25,947 nucleotides of DNA from CAYVBJ01 sp964517005 (lineage in GTDB: Bacteria; Bacteroidota; Rhodothermia; Balneolales; Balneolaceae). The notes under the pieces were generated by a model. The model did no database searches and was not told where the DNA came from. It was given only the letters and a program-made list of their open reading frames with translations. The DNA lies in the NCBI GenBank assembly GCA_964517005.1, contig CAZFAJ010000040.1, positions 1 to 25,947 on the forward strand, read 5' to 3'. The translations under genes were made by a program, and so were the position numbers. This document shows positions 16,697 through 24,892 of this stretch, piece by piece. Every line of letters begins with the position of its first letter. Positions within the stretch are counted from its first letter, which is position 1.

Positions 16697-16860
16697 ATTT
16701 AGTTAATTTTTAGATTTTCTTGTATAAAGAATAATAATCGAATATCGTTCCTTAGTCCGGATGTTCTTTTCTTATTCGGGAGTGATAAAAATGAATTATT
16801 TTTAGCCGGCCTTAAAAAATCTTAAATATTATAGAAAATTACAGATTCAGCTGATTCCAG

Positions 16861-17676
16861 TTACCAGTCAGGCGCAAAGCTTGGATTTACTAACCTGTGC
16901 GATTTGTCGAGCTGATCAATAGCTTCAAAATCTTCATCTGAGAGGGCAAAGTTGAAAATGTCAATATTCTCCTCAAGGTGTTTTTTACTGGATGCTTTTG
17001 GTATTGAAACTACGTTCTCCTGTTCTATTAACCATCGAAGTGAAATTTGGGCAGGAGTCTTACTATACTTTTTCGCCACATCATTTAACAATGGATCATC
17101 CAGTACTTTACCCTGGGCAAGCGGACTGTAAGCTGTAATCAAAAAATCATTTTCATAGGAATAATCAAGCAAATCTAACTGATCCAGGAAGGGATGAAAT
17201 TCAACCTGGTTTGTAAATATTGGAATTCTGTACTCTTCGATAATCTGCCTGACCAACGACAGCGGAAAATTACTTACACCAATATTCATTGCTTTACCCT
17301 GGTCTCTGAGTGACAACATGGCTTCCAGTGTTTTTTCCAATGGAACTTGCGGGTTTGGCCAGTGAATGAGAAGCAGATCCACGTATGGAGTCTGTAATTC
17401 TTTTAAGCTGCTTTCTACGGAATGTAAAACTTCATCGTGTTCCAGATTTGTGTGCCAGATTTTTGTAGATAGAAATATATCATCTCTGCTAACAGAAGAT
17501 ATCCTCATCGCCTCTCCTATCTCTCTTTCATTTTTATACATTTGAGCTGTATCTATATGCCTGTACCCGATTTCCAAAGCCTCAAGAACAGTTTTTTTAC
17601 ACTCTTTGCTTAGCAGTTTATAAGTGCCAAGGCCGATTTCAGGGACAGAAACATCTTGAATTATTTTATGCTGCAT
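16861..17676 (-). CDS. Aldo/keto reductase
   Basis: A 271-residue NADPH-dependent aldo/keto reductase of the 2,5-diketo-gluconate/methylglyoxal-reductase-like group. It has a TIM-barrel fold and is cytoplasmic. The catalytic tetrad is complete: Asp42 and Tyr47 in YRHIDTAQMYKNE, Lys72 in STKIWH, and His105 in LLIHWPNP. GVSNFP and ITAYSPLAQGK are further family marks, and the protein ends with the usual aromatic (FAPDW). Length is normal. It may detoxify aldehydes or reduce ketoacids; the substrate is not deducible. Three TTC(A/G)GAAGT sequences lie 66-106 nt upstream of the ATG and may be an operator. Confidence 0.92.
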   Translation of the reverse strand: MQHKIIQDVSVPEIGLGTYKLLSKECKKTVLEALEIGYRHIDTAQMYKNEREIGEAMRISSVSRDDIFLSTKIWHTNLEHDEVLHSVESSLKELQTPYVDLLLIHWPNPQVPLEKTLEAMLSLRDQGKAMNIGVSNFPLSLVRQIIEEYRIPIFTNQVEFHPFLDQLDLLDYSYENDFLITAYSPLAQGKVLDDPLLNDVAKKYSKTPAQISLRWLIEQENVVSIPKASSKKHLEENIDIFNFALSDEDFEAIDQLDKSHRLVNPSFAPDW

Positions 17677-17741
17677 GAATCAATAAGTATAATATGAGTT
17701 AGATTAGTATTTGTTTTATGTGATTGTCTAAATTGAACAAA

Positions 17742-17782
17742 TTCAGAAGTTCGGAAGTATAGTATAAACTTATTTCAGAAGT
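17742..17782. repeat. Three TTC(A/G)GAAGT repeats upstream of aldo/keto reductase
   Basis: TTCAGAAGT at 17742-17750, TTCGGAAGT at 17750-17758 and TTCAGAAGT at 17774-17782, all in the same orientation. The second and third extend to TTCrGAAGTATA. Each has the dyad core TTCnGAA. They lie in the 137-nt spacer upstream of the reductase start and downstream of the sorting-domain gene, so a regulator binding site is likely but unproven. Confidence 0.5.
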
Positions 17783-17813
17783 ATATAAATGTTTAAACTT
17801 TATGTGAAATAAT

Positions 17814-20312
17814 CTATTTAACAAGTGTTATTTTTCTTGTAAGTACCCTGTTACCGGCGGCCATTTGTACGATATAGATACCACTTGGCATTTCGCTTGC
17901 ATCCCATACAACTGAATGTTCCCCTGCCTGTAAAACATTTTCCACCAGTACGGCTACCCTTTGGCCAACAACATTAAAAATCTCAATCTTTACAGATTGT
18001 TGTTCAGGCAGGTAAAATTCAATATTGGTAGTTGGGTTAAACGGATTGGGGTAATTCTGATTTAAAGCAACAGCATCAGGTTTTTCAGACTCTGTTTCAT
18101 CTGCTGCATCAAATGCTGCTGATTCAGGATTAATCTTAATTTTAATTCTTGATTCCAGATCAACATCAGGAACAGGATACAATCCGGGTCCGGACGGTAA
18201 AATTTCCTTCCGGATAAGAGATTCGGCTACCTGGAATTGAAATAGCTCTTCTTCACGCATATCAATCTCTATTCCTGTTTTTAAATCAGTAAGCGTTATC
18301 TCCCACTGGTCAGGCAGCCATTCATCAAATGACCAGTTAAGTGTTGCCATACCTGATTCTTTAATGATCATTGGTGTCAGAAAAAAAGTTATCTCTCCGG
18401 ACCCATTGAGAACTTGCGCAGCCTGTGCTGCAGGCCCTCCCCTGCCCGAATTGTCATCGATATAGATCAGTGCTGCACGATATGGATCTTCTTCATTATT
18501 TCGAAATGGCAAGAATTTGGACATTTGATACTGACGTATATCAGTTTTTTCATCCTGAATCAGTTTCAATGCAGTTGCGTAATCATCATAACGCACTTTA
18601 TCACCTGATTGAAGAGTAAATTCAAAATGAATTGTCGGGGTGTTCGGGGTTTGATACTGAACCGGTTTCTCTCTGATTTCAATATTATTTCCGCTTAATT
18701 CCGGTAAGATAAACCCTCTCCACTGCTGGATTTCATCTTCTAATTGGTTCACAAGCCGGAACGACTTATCCTCAGAATTCCATATTTGCACTACAGAAAC
18801 CGCCGGTATTCCCTGTGGATTGACAATATGCTTCAGGGTAATTGGAGCTGGAAAAGGATTACCCGCAACACGTATCTTTTCCTCAGTCCCTGTTCCAATT
18901 TTAATGGAATGCACTGAAGGGATTTCAGTTGCCATAAGTTTGTACAGATTGCTGTTTTCAGGTTCAACCTGAATGAGTGCTGCATTACCCGGACTGAGAT
19001 CAGTTAGTGAAGTTTGAATCCAAGAAGATGCTCTGTCACTATCAAAATCTTTTATGAGAACTGAACCCGGAAAATTTCTATTCAGATCAGGAGCTGCAAT
19101 TCCTGGAATTCCAATAAAATGCCAGCCGGGAGTTTCAAAAATCTTTGAAAACATCCTGATTGTAGATCCCTCTCTTCCGGGCGAGCCCTTTAACTCACTA
19201 TTAATGGAAGATTCTGATGCTAAAAAAGCCTCCATACTTGCGTATCCATCGTAAGCATCCCCGGTGTTTTTTAATTCCCATGATCTGTTCGAATATGCAG
19301 CATCGTAAGTAGCCTTTGATAAATCGACAGAATCAGAAACCAGTTTTATGGAACCTCCGTTTTTATTGATAGAAAGTGAACTGTAACTATAGCTGCTGTT
19401 TAAAAAAAAGGATTCATTTTTACTTGTCGAAAACACCAAAAACTCATGTGCCTTAATATGGACATCTTCCTGAATCACTTCGTATTTGCCATTAATCCAT
19501 ATCTCTACTCCCTTTAAAGAGATAAGTTGATCCGTGGAATTATAAACCTCAAAGTATTCAACAACTCCTTCAGTTGTTTCTGCAGCCGGTAATATTTCAG
19601 TAATAATTAATGAACCCGGATATAGTTTATCCTGTTTCTCAATAACCTCGGGTTTTACTTCAATACTTTGCAACGCAAAAAAACTACTCTTTTTATCTGT
19701 TCTCCAAAGCCATCTTATATCAATTTTATCCCCTTTTTTAATATATATCTGATCCAGTGAGTACTGCGTGCTAACCGATATAAATTCGTCTTCAGTAGTT
19801 ATAGCCGGAGAGTTGAAATATCCTTCATGGGCGTCATTCCAGCCGGCATCATTCACGCGATACTGCAGTTTTAGTTCCGGCGGCCGGTCAGAATGTATGA
19901 TCCAGTCAAATGCAAGATTTAACTCTCCTATTGGGAGATCTGCATCATTTTGAAATGAAAACGTGGCAAATGTTCCGTCTTGCTCAGTGGATGTTTCAAA
20001 GCCAAGTGAAATCAGATCATTGAACTGTTCAAGGGTATAGAAAGGGGATTGTAAACCGGATTCAACAGAACGTCTGCTTTTAAATGGATATACTTCTCCA
20101 ATGTTGATTGATCCCTTAAAGATCTCAGAGTTCGACGGATTAACCTGTTTGATATAATCACTTTCTGTTTCTCCTGAAATAGAAAAGATAATATCAGTCG
20201 TTTGATTACCCTTTAATTTGATCTGTCCATATACGGTTAATGAAACCGATGCCATAAAAAGCGCCAGACATATCCCAATAAAAAACTTTTTTACTCGTAG
20301 CTTTATTCTCAT
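17814..20312 (-). CDS. Secreted protein with C-terminal sorting domain and lamin-tail-like region
   Basis: An 832-residue secreted protein. A signal peptide occupies about 1-30 (ending VYGQ). Residues 85-225 form a beta-rich domain; about 231-335 (PGSLIITEILPAAE ... VEYFEVYNST) resembles a lamin-tail domain; a mixed beta region follows. The last 82 residues (751-832), starting NQNYPNPFNPTTNIEFY and ending in RKITLVK, are the type IX-like (T9SS type A) sorting domain seen in Bacteroidota, Balneolota and relatives. It is predicted to be exported and anchored or released at the cell surface. No catalytic motif is seen. It follows the TPR gene by 78 nt with tandem hairpins between; no ribosome site is visible and one hairpin ends 2 nt before the ATG. 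Confidence 0.82.
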   Translation of the reverse strand: MRIKLRVKKFFIGICLALFMASVSLTVYGQIKLKGNQTTDIIFSISGETESDYIKQVNPSNSEIFKGSINIGEVYPFKSRRSVESGLQSPFYTLEQFNDLISLGFETSTEQDGTFATFSFQNDADLPIGELNLAFDWIIHSDRPPELKLQYRVNDAGWNDAHEGYFNSPAITTEDEFISVSTQYSLDQIYIKKGDKIDIRWLWRTDKKSSFFALQSIEVKPEVIEKQDKLYPGSLIITEILPAAETTEGVVEYFEVYNSTDQLISLKGVEIWINGKYEVIQEDVHIKAHEFLVFSTSKNESFFLNSSYSYSSLSINKNGGSIKLVSDSVDLSKATYDAAYSNRSWELKNTGDAYDGYASMEAFLASESSINSELKGSPGREGSTIRMFSKIFETPGWHFIGIPGIAAPDLNRNFPGSVLIKDFDSDRASSWIQTSLTDLSPGNAALIQVEPENSNLYKLMATEIPSVHSIKIGTGTEEKIRVAGNPFPAPITLKHIVNPQGIPAVSVVQIWNSEDKSFRLVNQLEDEIQQWRGFILPELSGNNIEIREKPVQYQTPNTPTIHFEFTLQSGDKVRYDDYATALKLIQDEKTDIRQYQMSKFLPFRNNEEDPYRAALIYIDDNSGRGGPAAQAAQVLNGSGEITFFLTPMIIKESGMATLNWSFDEWLPDQWEITLTDLKTGIEIDMREEELFQFQVAESLIRKEILPSGPGLYPVPDVDLESRIKIKINPESAAFDAADETESEKPDAVALNQNYPNPFNPTTNIEFYLPEQQSVKIEIFNVVGQRVAVLVENVLQAGEHSVVWDASEMPSGIYIVQMAAGNRVLTRKITLVK

Positions 20313-20314
20313 AA

Positions 20315-20353
20315 GCGATTTTTAATCGCAGATTACTTATACTCGTAAGTAAT
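20315..20353 (-). promoter_or_regulatory. Tandem hairpins before sorting-domain gene
   Basis: GCGATT / AATCGC (20315-20320 and 20324-20329, 3-nt loop) and ATTACTTA / TAAGTAAT (20332-20339 and 20346-20353, 6-nt loop) sit back to back in the 78-nt gap between the TPR and sorting-domain genes. In the transcript the first-listed stem ends 2 nt before the ATG at 20312 and could hide the initiation region. No U-run follows, so a terminator is unlikely. Confidence 0.45.
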
Positions 20354-20390
20354 AAAATTTTTCAGTAAAAAACATCCAATGAATGAAATC

Positions 20391-21299
20391 CTAATATTTT
20401 TCTTTGATGTATCCTAATCCGCTGATTTTATCAATCCGGGTTCTGCTTTTTTCCAATAGTGGTTTAACATTTTTATTATCCAGATTAATAACCGTTTGAT
20501 AAGCTTCAACCGCATGGCCAGGTTTATTCATCTCTTCTAAAATTTCAGCCCTGGTAAACTGAAAAATGGAGTTTGCTGGATATTCTTTTATGAGTGAATC
20601 AAGATATGATAGTGACAAATCATAATTTGACTCCTTCCGATAGAGATAGGCAAGAATCATCCTGGCATCAACACTTACATAGGATTCAGAATTTGATGCT
20701 TTTTTTAGTTCTTCCAATCCAAGTTCTCTGTCTCCCTTAAGACCAAATAAATTTGTCATCCATTTCAATTCACGGGGTACATTTCCAATCATATAGTGAA
20801 ACATCCCTCTTCCAATATAGGCGTCAGGACGAACCTCATCTAATGAGAGCAGTTTTCTCGTATAACCAAAACCATGCATAGCACTTTTAATCGCTTCCCT
20901 GTACTCTTTTTCTCCGGCGGCAACAAGGCTTCTGTATCCATATAGCCCGCTTAAAAGCATAACTGTGGTTGTATCTGAAGGCGAATCCTTGAGCATTTTT
21001 TCACTTCTTTCTATAGCAACTTCAGATAGCTCAAAAAAACTATCGGAATATTCTTCGTTTTGCTCAACAAAAAAATATTTCCAGAAAGGAATCATTGATT
21101 CAAAAAAATAAGCTCTCGGATCATCCGGTTCTTCATCTCTTAATTCCTGAAAATGTTTCCGGGCCTCATCCCAATCCGTTTGATAGAAAGATTCAATCCC
21201 TTTGAGTAGTTTTTGATTATAATCCGCAGTTTCAGACGGGTACTCAATCGAATCCGTAGCACTGAACAGGGTGATTAAAAGACTAATAATAAGTGTCAT
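20391..21299 (-). CDS. TPR-like repeat protein, probably exported
   Basis: A 302-residue helical protein. A short hydrophobic N-terminus (MTLIISLLITLFSATDS) looks like a signal peptide. Helical repeats of TPR type occupy about 20-90 (GIESFYQTDWDEARKHFQEL) and about 205-290 (LAYLYRKESNYDLSLSYLD and the following repeat). The middle (95-190) is helical but less clearly TPR. TPR repeats mediate protein-protein contacts, so the protein may hold partners in the periplasm; no enzyme motif is seen. It is upstream of, and co-directional with, the sorting-domain gene, suggesting a shared role in the envelope. The 355-nt region behind it is divergent with nuoA. Confidence 0.75.
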   Translation of the reverse strand: MTLIISLLITLFSATDSIEYPSETADYNQKLLKGIESFYQTDWDEARKHFQELRDEEPDDPRAYFFESMIPFWKYFFVEQNEEYSDSFFELSEVAIERSEKMLKDSPSDTTTVMLLSGLYGYRSLVAAGEKEYREAIKSAMHGFGYTRKLLSLDEVRPDAYIGRGMFHYMIGNVPRELKWMTNLFGLKGDRELGLEELKKASNSESYVSVDARMILAYLYRKESNYDLSLSYLDSLIKEYPANSIFQFTRAEILEEMNKPGHAVEAYQTVINLDNKNVKPLLEKSRTRIDKISGLGYIKEKY

Positions 21300-21654
21300 T
21301 AAATTAAATTTTTAAATACCAGTACCCAGATAAAAGCATTTTTATAATTGAATCGTTTCCGATATACGATATAAATACATGCAGCTATTACGTTTAGAAT
21401 AGGTTAGCAAATAATCACCGGTGTTAAAGTTGATAAAACTCTTACACACCTGATTGCATAATGTTTCAAATTCGATTCTTTATTATTTTTTTCTACCGGT
21501 TAAACAAGTTATTTTTTAAAATAAGTCTAAATAATATTTTTTATGAATAAAGATGCAAATTACGATTCAGAAGCGGTATATTCGATCAGCTTTTTTGGTT
21601 GACTTTCGGTTGGTGTGAAGGTAATTTTATTCTCTGTAAAATAAATCATTTTAT
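21300..21654. promoter_or_regulatory. Divergent spacer upstream of nuo operon
   Basis: 355 bp, AT-rich, with no credible gene. It must contain the promoter for the nuo operon and for the TPR gene. An 8-bp palindrome CACCGGTG lies at 21416-21423 and a second ACCGGT near 21495. I could not place a good minus-7/minus-33 pair. No Shine-Dalgarno site precedes nuoA. Confidence 0.45.
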
Positions 21655-22041
21655 ATGCTCGGAAATTACGTACCCATTTTTGTTTTGATAGGCGTTACCC
21701 TGATTGTAGCTCTTCTTTTGATGACGCTATCGCGAATACTTGGTCCCTACAGACCAAACAGGGTAAAACTGAATCCGTATGAAAGTGGAATGGATCCTGT
21801 GGGAGAAGCCCGTTCAAGATACTCAATTGCATTTTACCTGGTAGCTATGGAGTTCATTGTTTTCGATCTGGAAGTTGTCTTTATCTACCCATGGGCAGTT
21901 CGGTTTCTTGAACATGATACAGGAACGTTTTTTGCGATGATCGTATTTATTGTAGTATTATTCATAGGTCTCTTTTACACTTTGCGAAAAGGTACTCTCG
22001 ACTGGGATTTCAAAGAGCTAAAATCTTCAAACGAAATTTGA
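21655..22041 (+). CDS. nuoA: NADH-quinone oxidoreductase subunit A
   Basis: A 128-residue membrane subunit of complex I that anchors the peripheral arm to the membrane domain. Three helices are expected (about 5-27, 62-80 and 95-115). The conserved loop NPYESGMDPVGEAR and the second-helix motif FIVFDLEVVFIYPWA are present. The ATG at 21655 has no clear ribosome site, as for several genes here. It is first in the order A-B-C-D-E-F, with nuoB starting 3 nt after its stop. Confidence 0.96.
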   Translation: MLGNYVPIFVLIGVTLIVALLLMTLSRILGPYRPNRVKLNPYESGMDPVGEARSRYSIAFYLVAMEFIVFDLEVVFIYPWAVRFLEHDTGTFFAMIVFIVVLFIGLFYTLRKGTLDWDFKELKSSNEI

Positions 22042-22044
22042 CAT

Positions 22045-22527
22045 ATGGGAATTGAAAGTGCAATGGGTGAGGGTTACCTCACTACAAAACTCGATACACT
22101 TACGAACTGGGCAAGAGCAAATGCCGCCTGGCCAATGCCAATGGGTCTCGCCTGCTGTGCTATTGAAATGATGGCATTTGCGGGGCCCCGGTATGACGTT
22201 TCCCGGTTTGGTTCTGAAGTTTTTCGCTTCTCACCCCGGCAGAGCGATGTAATGATTGTTGCCGGCTGGTGCTCTTACAAAATGTCGCATGCAATACGAA
22301 GAATTTGGGATCAGATGCCTGATCCAAAATGGTGTATTGCAATGGGAGCATGTGCATCAACCGGAGGTATGCACCGTTGTTATGGAGTTGTTCAGGGGGT
22401 AGATAATTTTCTTCCGGTGGATGCTTATATTTCCGGATGTCCCCCACGGCCTGATGCAGTTATTCACGCTCTTATGAAAATTCAGGATAAAATTAAAACA
22501 GAGCACTCCGTTTTACTGGATACGTAA
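22045..22527 (+). CDS. nuoB: NADH-quinone oxidoreductase subunit B
   Basis: A 160-residue peripheral-arm subunit that holds the terminal 4Fe-4S cluster N2, next to the quinone site. The ligand cysteines are Cys37 and Cys38 (GLACCAIEMM), Cys103 (MGACAS) and Cys132 (ISGCPPRPDA). The C-terminus lacks the long extension found in some relatives. An extra cysteine, Cys76, lies in IVAGWCSYKM where many homologs have Thr or Leu. nuoC starts 1 nt after its stop. Confidence 0.96.
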   Translation: MGIESAMGEGYLTTKLDTLTNWARANAAWPMPMGLACCAIEMMAFAGPRYDVSRFGSEVFRFSPRQSDVMIVAGWCSYKMSHAIRRIWDQMPDPKWCIAMGACASTGGMHRCYGVVQGVDNFLPVDAYISGCPPRPDAVIHALMKIQDKIKTEHSVLLDT

Positions 22528-22528
22528 T

Positions 22529-23047
22529 ATGAACTTAAAAAACCAACTTTCAGATGCGTTAAAAAAACCGGTTGACGCACTAACTGAAAATTTTCCCGAC
22601 AAGATAGTCGATATTTATCAGTCATCAGGTGACACTTTTGTTCGCTTAGAAGCCGGTTCAATAATTGAAATTTCTAAATACCTGCGTGATGAGCACCATT
22701 TTGTTTACCTTTGTGACATTTTTGGAATTGATCGATACACAAACGAGGAGCGCTTTGAGGTTGTCTACAATTTAATTTCACTGCGTGACCGAAGCCGTCT
22801 TTTCCTGAAAATCAGATGTGAGGAAGAAGAGCCGGAAGTTGATTCCGTTTACGGAGTATGGCCATCTGCGAACTGGTTTGAAAGAGAAACCTATGATATG
22901 TTTGGTATCCGGTTCAGGAATCATCCCGATCACCGCAGAATATTTATGCCGGAAGATTTTAAATACTTTCCCCTTCGAAAGGAATTTCCATTGCTCGGTA
23001 TTCCCGGATCCATTGAATTGCCAAGTACAACTCCAGATTCTGATTAA
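22529..23047 (+). CDS. nuoC: NADH-quinone oxidoreductase subunit C
   Basis: A 172-residue 30-kDa-type subunit of the complex I peripheral arm, next to NuoD. The diagnostic ERETYDMFGIRF and NHPDHRRIFMPEDF run is present at about 123-150, followed by PLRKEFPL. It has no bound cofactor. It is not fused to NuoD, unlike the NuoCD of E. coli; nuoD begins 12 nt later. The N-terminal 40 residues are poorly conserved, as is usual. Confidence 0.95.
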   Translation: MNLKNQLSDALKKPVDALTENFPDKIVDIYQSSGDTFVRLEAGSIIEISKYLRDEHHFVYLCDIFGIDRYTNEERFEVVYNLISLRDRSRLFLKIRCEEEEPEVDSVYGVWPSANWFERETYDMFGIRFRNHPDHRRIFMPEDFKYFPLRKEFPLLGIPGSIELPSTTPDSD

Positions 23048-23059
23048 TATCACCGACTC

Positions 23060-24352
23060 ATGAAATTAGAAGACATACGTTCGAAAGTTAAACCCACTTT
23101 TTTTAAAGAGCATCAAAACAGTCTTTATAAAAGCCTGGAAGATAAACACACAACCATCGAAGAGATGGATGACGGGGATCCGCTTAATGCAAAAATGGTT
23201 CTGAATATGGGGCCTCAGCATCCGGCCACACACGGAGTGTTGCGGATGGTTCTGCAGCTTAATAGTGAAACTATTGAGAAAGCCAAACTTGATATCGGTT
23301 ATCTTCACAGGGGGGTCGAAAAAATTGCAGAAAATAAAACCTATCAGGAATTCATGCCCTACACAGACCGCATGGATTATCTCTCCCCTTACAGTAATAA
23401 TGTAGCTCTATGCACTGCCGTAGAAAAAATTGCAAATGTGGAAGTTCCCGAGCGTGCACATTACATTCGAATGATTGGTTGCGAGCTGGCACGTATTTCT
23501 TCTCATTTACTCTGGCTGGGCACACTTGTAATGGATGCAGGTGCAGTGTCATTTTTTATATGGACATTCCGGGAGCGTGAAAAAATATATGATATCATGG
23601 ATCATTTGACGGGACATCGCTTTACAGTTTCGCACGCGCGGATCGGCGGTGTTGCAAATGATATAAATGATAGTGCAATGGCGCTGATCAAAGAATTTGC
23701 ACAGACATTCCCAAAAGAACTAAAAGGATGGCATAAATTTCTTGACCGAAACCGGATATTTATTGACAGAAATGAAAATGTGGGAAACTTACCTACCGAA
23801 AAAGCACTCGCAATCGGTGCAACAGGTCCTGTTTTAAGGGCAACCGGCTACGCCTATGATGTAAGAAAGTTTGAGCCCTATGCCAGGTACGATGAAATTG
23901 ATTTTGAAGTCCCAACAAGACTGGAAGGTGATAATCTGGCACGGTACTTCGTGCGAATGGAAGAAATGCACGAAAGTATAAAAATTATCTACCAGTGCCT
24001 CGAAAAATTACCAAAAGGTCCCGTCCGTACAGATAATGCAAAACAAGCTTATCCCTCCAAAGATGAAGTATACTATTCAATGGAAGGTATGATTCACGAT
24101 TTTATGATGACAGATACAGGTATTTGTCCGCCTGCAGGTGCTGAAGCATATCACGCCGTTGAAGCTCCTAAAGGCGAACTGGGATACTATATTCAAAGTG
24201 ATGGCACCGGCCATCCGTGGAGACTCAAAATAAAAGCACCCTCATTTTGTAACCTGCAAGTGCTTGAAAATATCTTAGACGGTGAAATGGTTGCTGATAC
24301 CGTAGTAATTATAGGCGGAATGGATCCTGTACTTGGAGAAGCAGATAAATAA
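23060..24352 (+). CDS. nuoD: NADH-quinone oxidoreductase subunit D
   Basis: A 430-residue 49-kDa-type subunit that, with NuoB, forms the quinone-binding site; it is evolutionarily related to NiFe-hydrogenase large subunits. Motifs include GPQHPATHGVLR (about 52-63), the MPYTDRMDYLSPY region, and near the C-terminus HAVEAPKGELGYYI and GGMDPVLGEADK. The hydrogenase cysteines are absent, as expected for complex I. An extra N-terminal region of about 45 residues, rich in charge, precedes the conserved core. nuoE starts 5 nt after the stop. Confidence 0.96.
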   Translation: MKLEDIRSKVKPTFFKEHQNSLYKSLEDKHTTIEEMDDGDPLNAKMVLNMGPQHPATHGVLRMVLQLNSETIEKAKLDIGYLHRGVEKIAENKTYQEFMPYTDRMDYLSPYSNNVALCTAVEKIANVEVPERAHYIRMIGCELARISSHLLWLGTLVMDAGAVSFFIWTFREREKIYDIMDHLTGHRFTVSHARIGGVANDINDSAMALIKEFAQTFPKELKGWHKFLDRNRIFIDRNENVGNLPTEKALAIGATGPVLRATGYAYDVRKFEPYARYDEIDFEVPTRLEGDNLARYFVRMEEMHESIKIIYQCLEKLPKGPVRTDNAKQAYPSKDEVYYSMEGMIHDFMMTDTGICPPAGAEAYHAVEAPKGELGYYIQSDGTGHPWRLKIKAPSFCNLQVLENILDGEMVADTVVIIGGMDPVLGEADK

Positions 24353-24357
24353 AAGCT

Positions 24358-24891
24358 ATGAAATACGAATTTACCAAAGAAGAACTCGAACAAATTGACG
24401 AAATAAAAGGTAAATATCCCGAGGTTTTACCTGCAACTCTTCCTGTGCTTTGGGTAGCTCAGAATAAGTTCGGACACGTTAATGAAAATGTGCAGCGGCT
24501 TGTAGCTCATACTCTTGATCTCCCTGAAGCACACGTTCACGGTGTTGCCTCTTTCTACACTCAATATTATAAAAAAGAGATGGGCAAACATGTACTCGAT
24601 GTTTGTACCTGTCTTAGCTGTCAGCTTTGTGGCGGATATGATATTCTCCATTATCTGGAAGAAAAGCTGGGTATAAAAGCAGGTGAAACTACCGAAGACG
24701 GTATTTTTTCCATACAAGAAGTTGAATGCCTCGGAGCATGTGGGTACGCTCCTATGATGCAGGTTACCAATGACAAATATATAAACCATCTCACGCCTGA
24801 AAAAGTTGACCAGGTAATAGATGCACTGCGTGAGAATAAAGAATTGAATTATGAGCGCATGAAAATGCCTCTACTTAAAAATGAAGTCTGA
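24358..24891 (+). CDS. nuoE: NADH-quinone oxidoreductase subunit E
   Basis: A 177-residue 24-kDa-type subunit with the 2Fe-2S cluster N1a, part of the NADH-oxidising tip with NuoF. Cluster ligands are Cys83 and Cys88 in VCTCLSCQLCGG, and Cys124 and Cys128 in VECLGACGY. Two further cysteines, Cys85 and Cys91, sit in the first motif where most homologs have other residues. HGVASFYTQY is the usual family mark. The thioredoxin-like C-terminal domain looks complete. Confidence 0.94.
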   Translation: MKYEFTKEELEQIDEIKGKYPEVLPATLPVLWVAQNKFGHVNENVQRLVAHTLDLPEAHVHGVASFYTQYYKKEMGKHVLDVCTCLSCQLCGGYDILHYLEEKLGIKAGETTEDGIFSIQEVECLGACGYAPMMQVTNDKYINHLTPEKVDQVIDALRENKELNYERMKMPLLKNEV

Positions 24892-24892
24892 T

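Noticed and set aside
21461..21550. 29-codon frame in the nuo upstream spacer
   Set aside because: No ribosome site, strongly AT-driven composition (Phe, Ile, Asn, Lys), no sign of selection visible.
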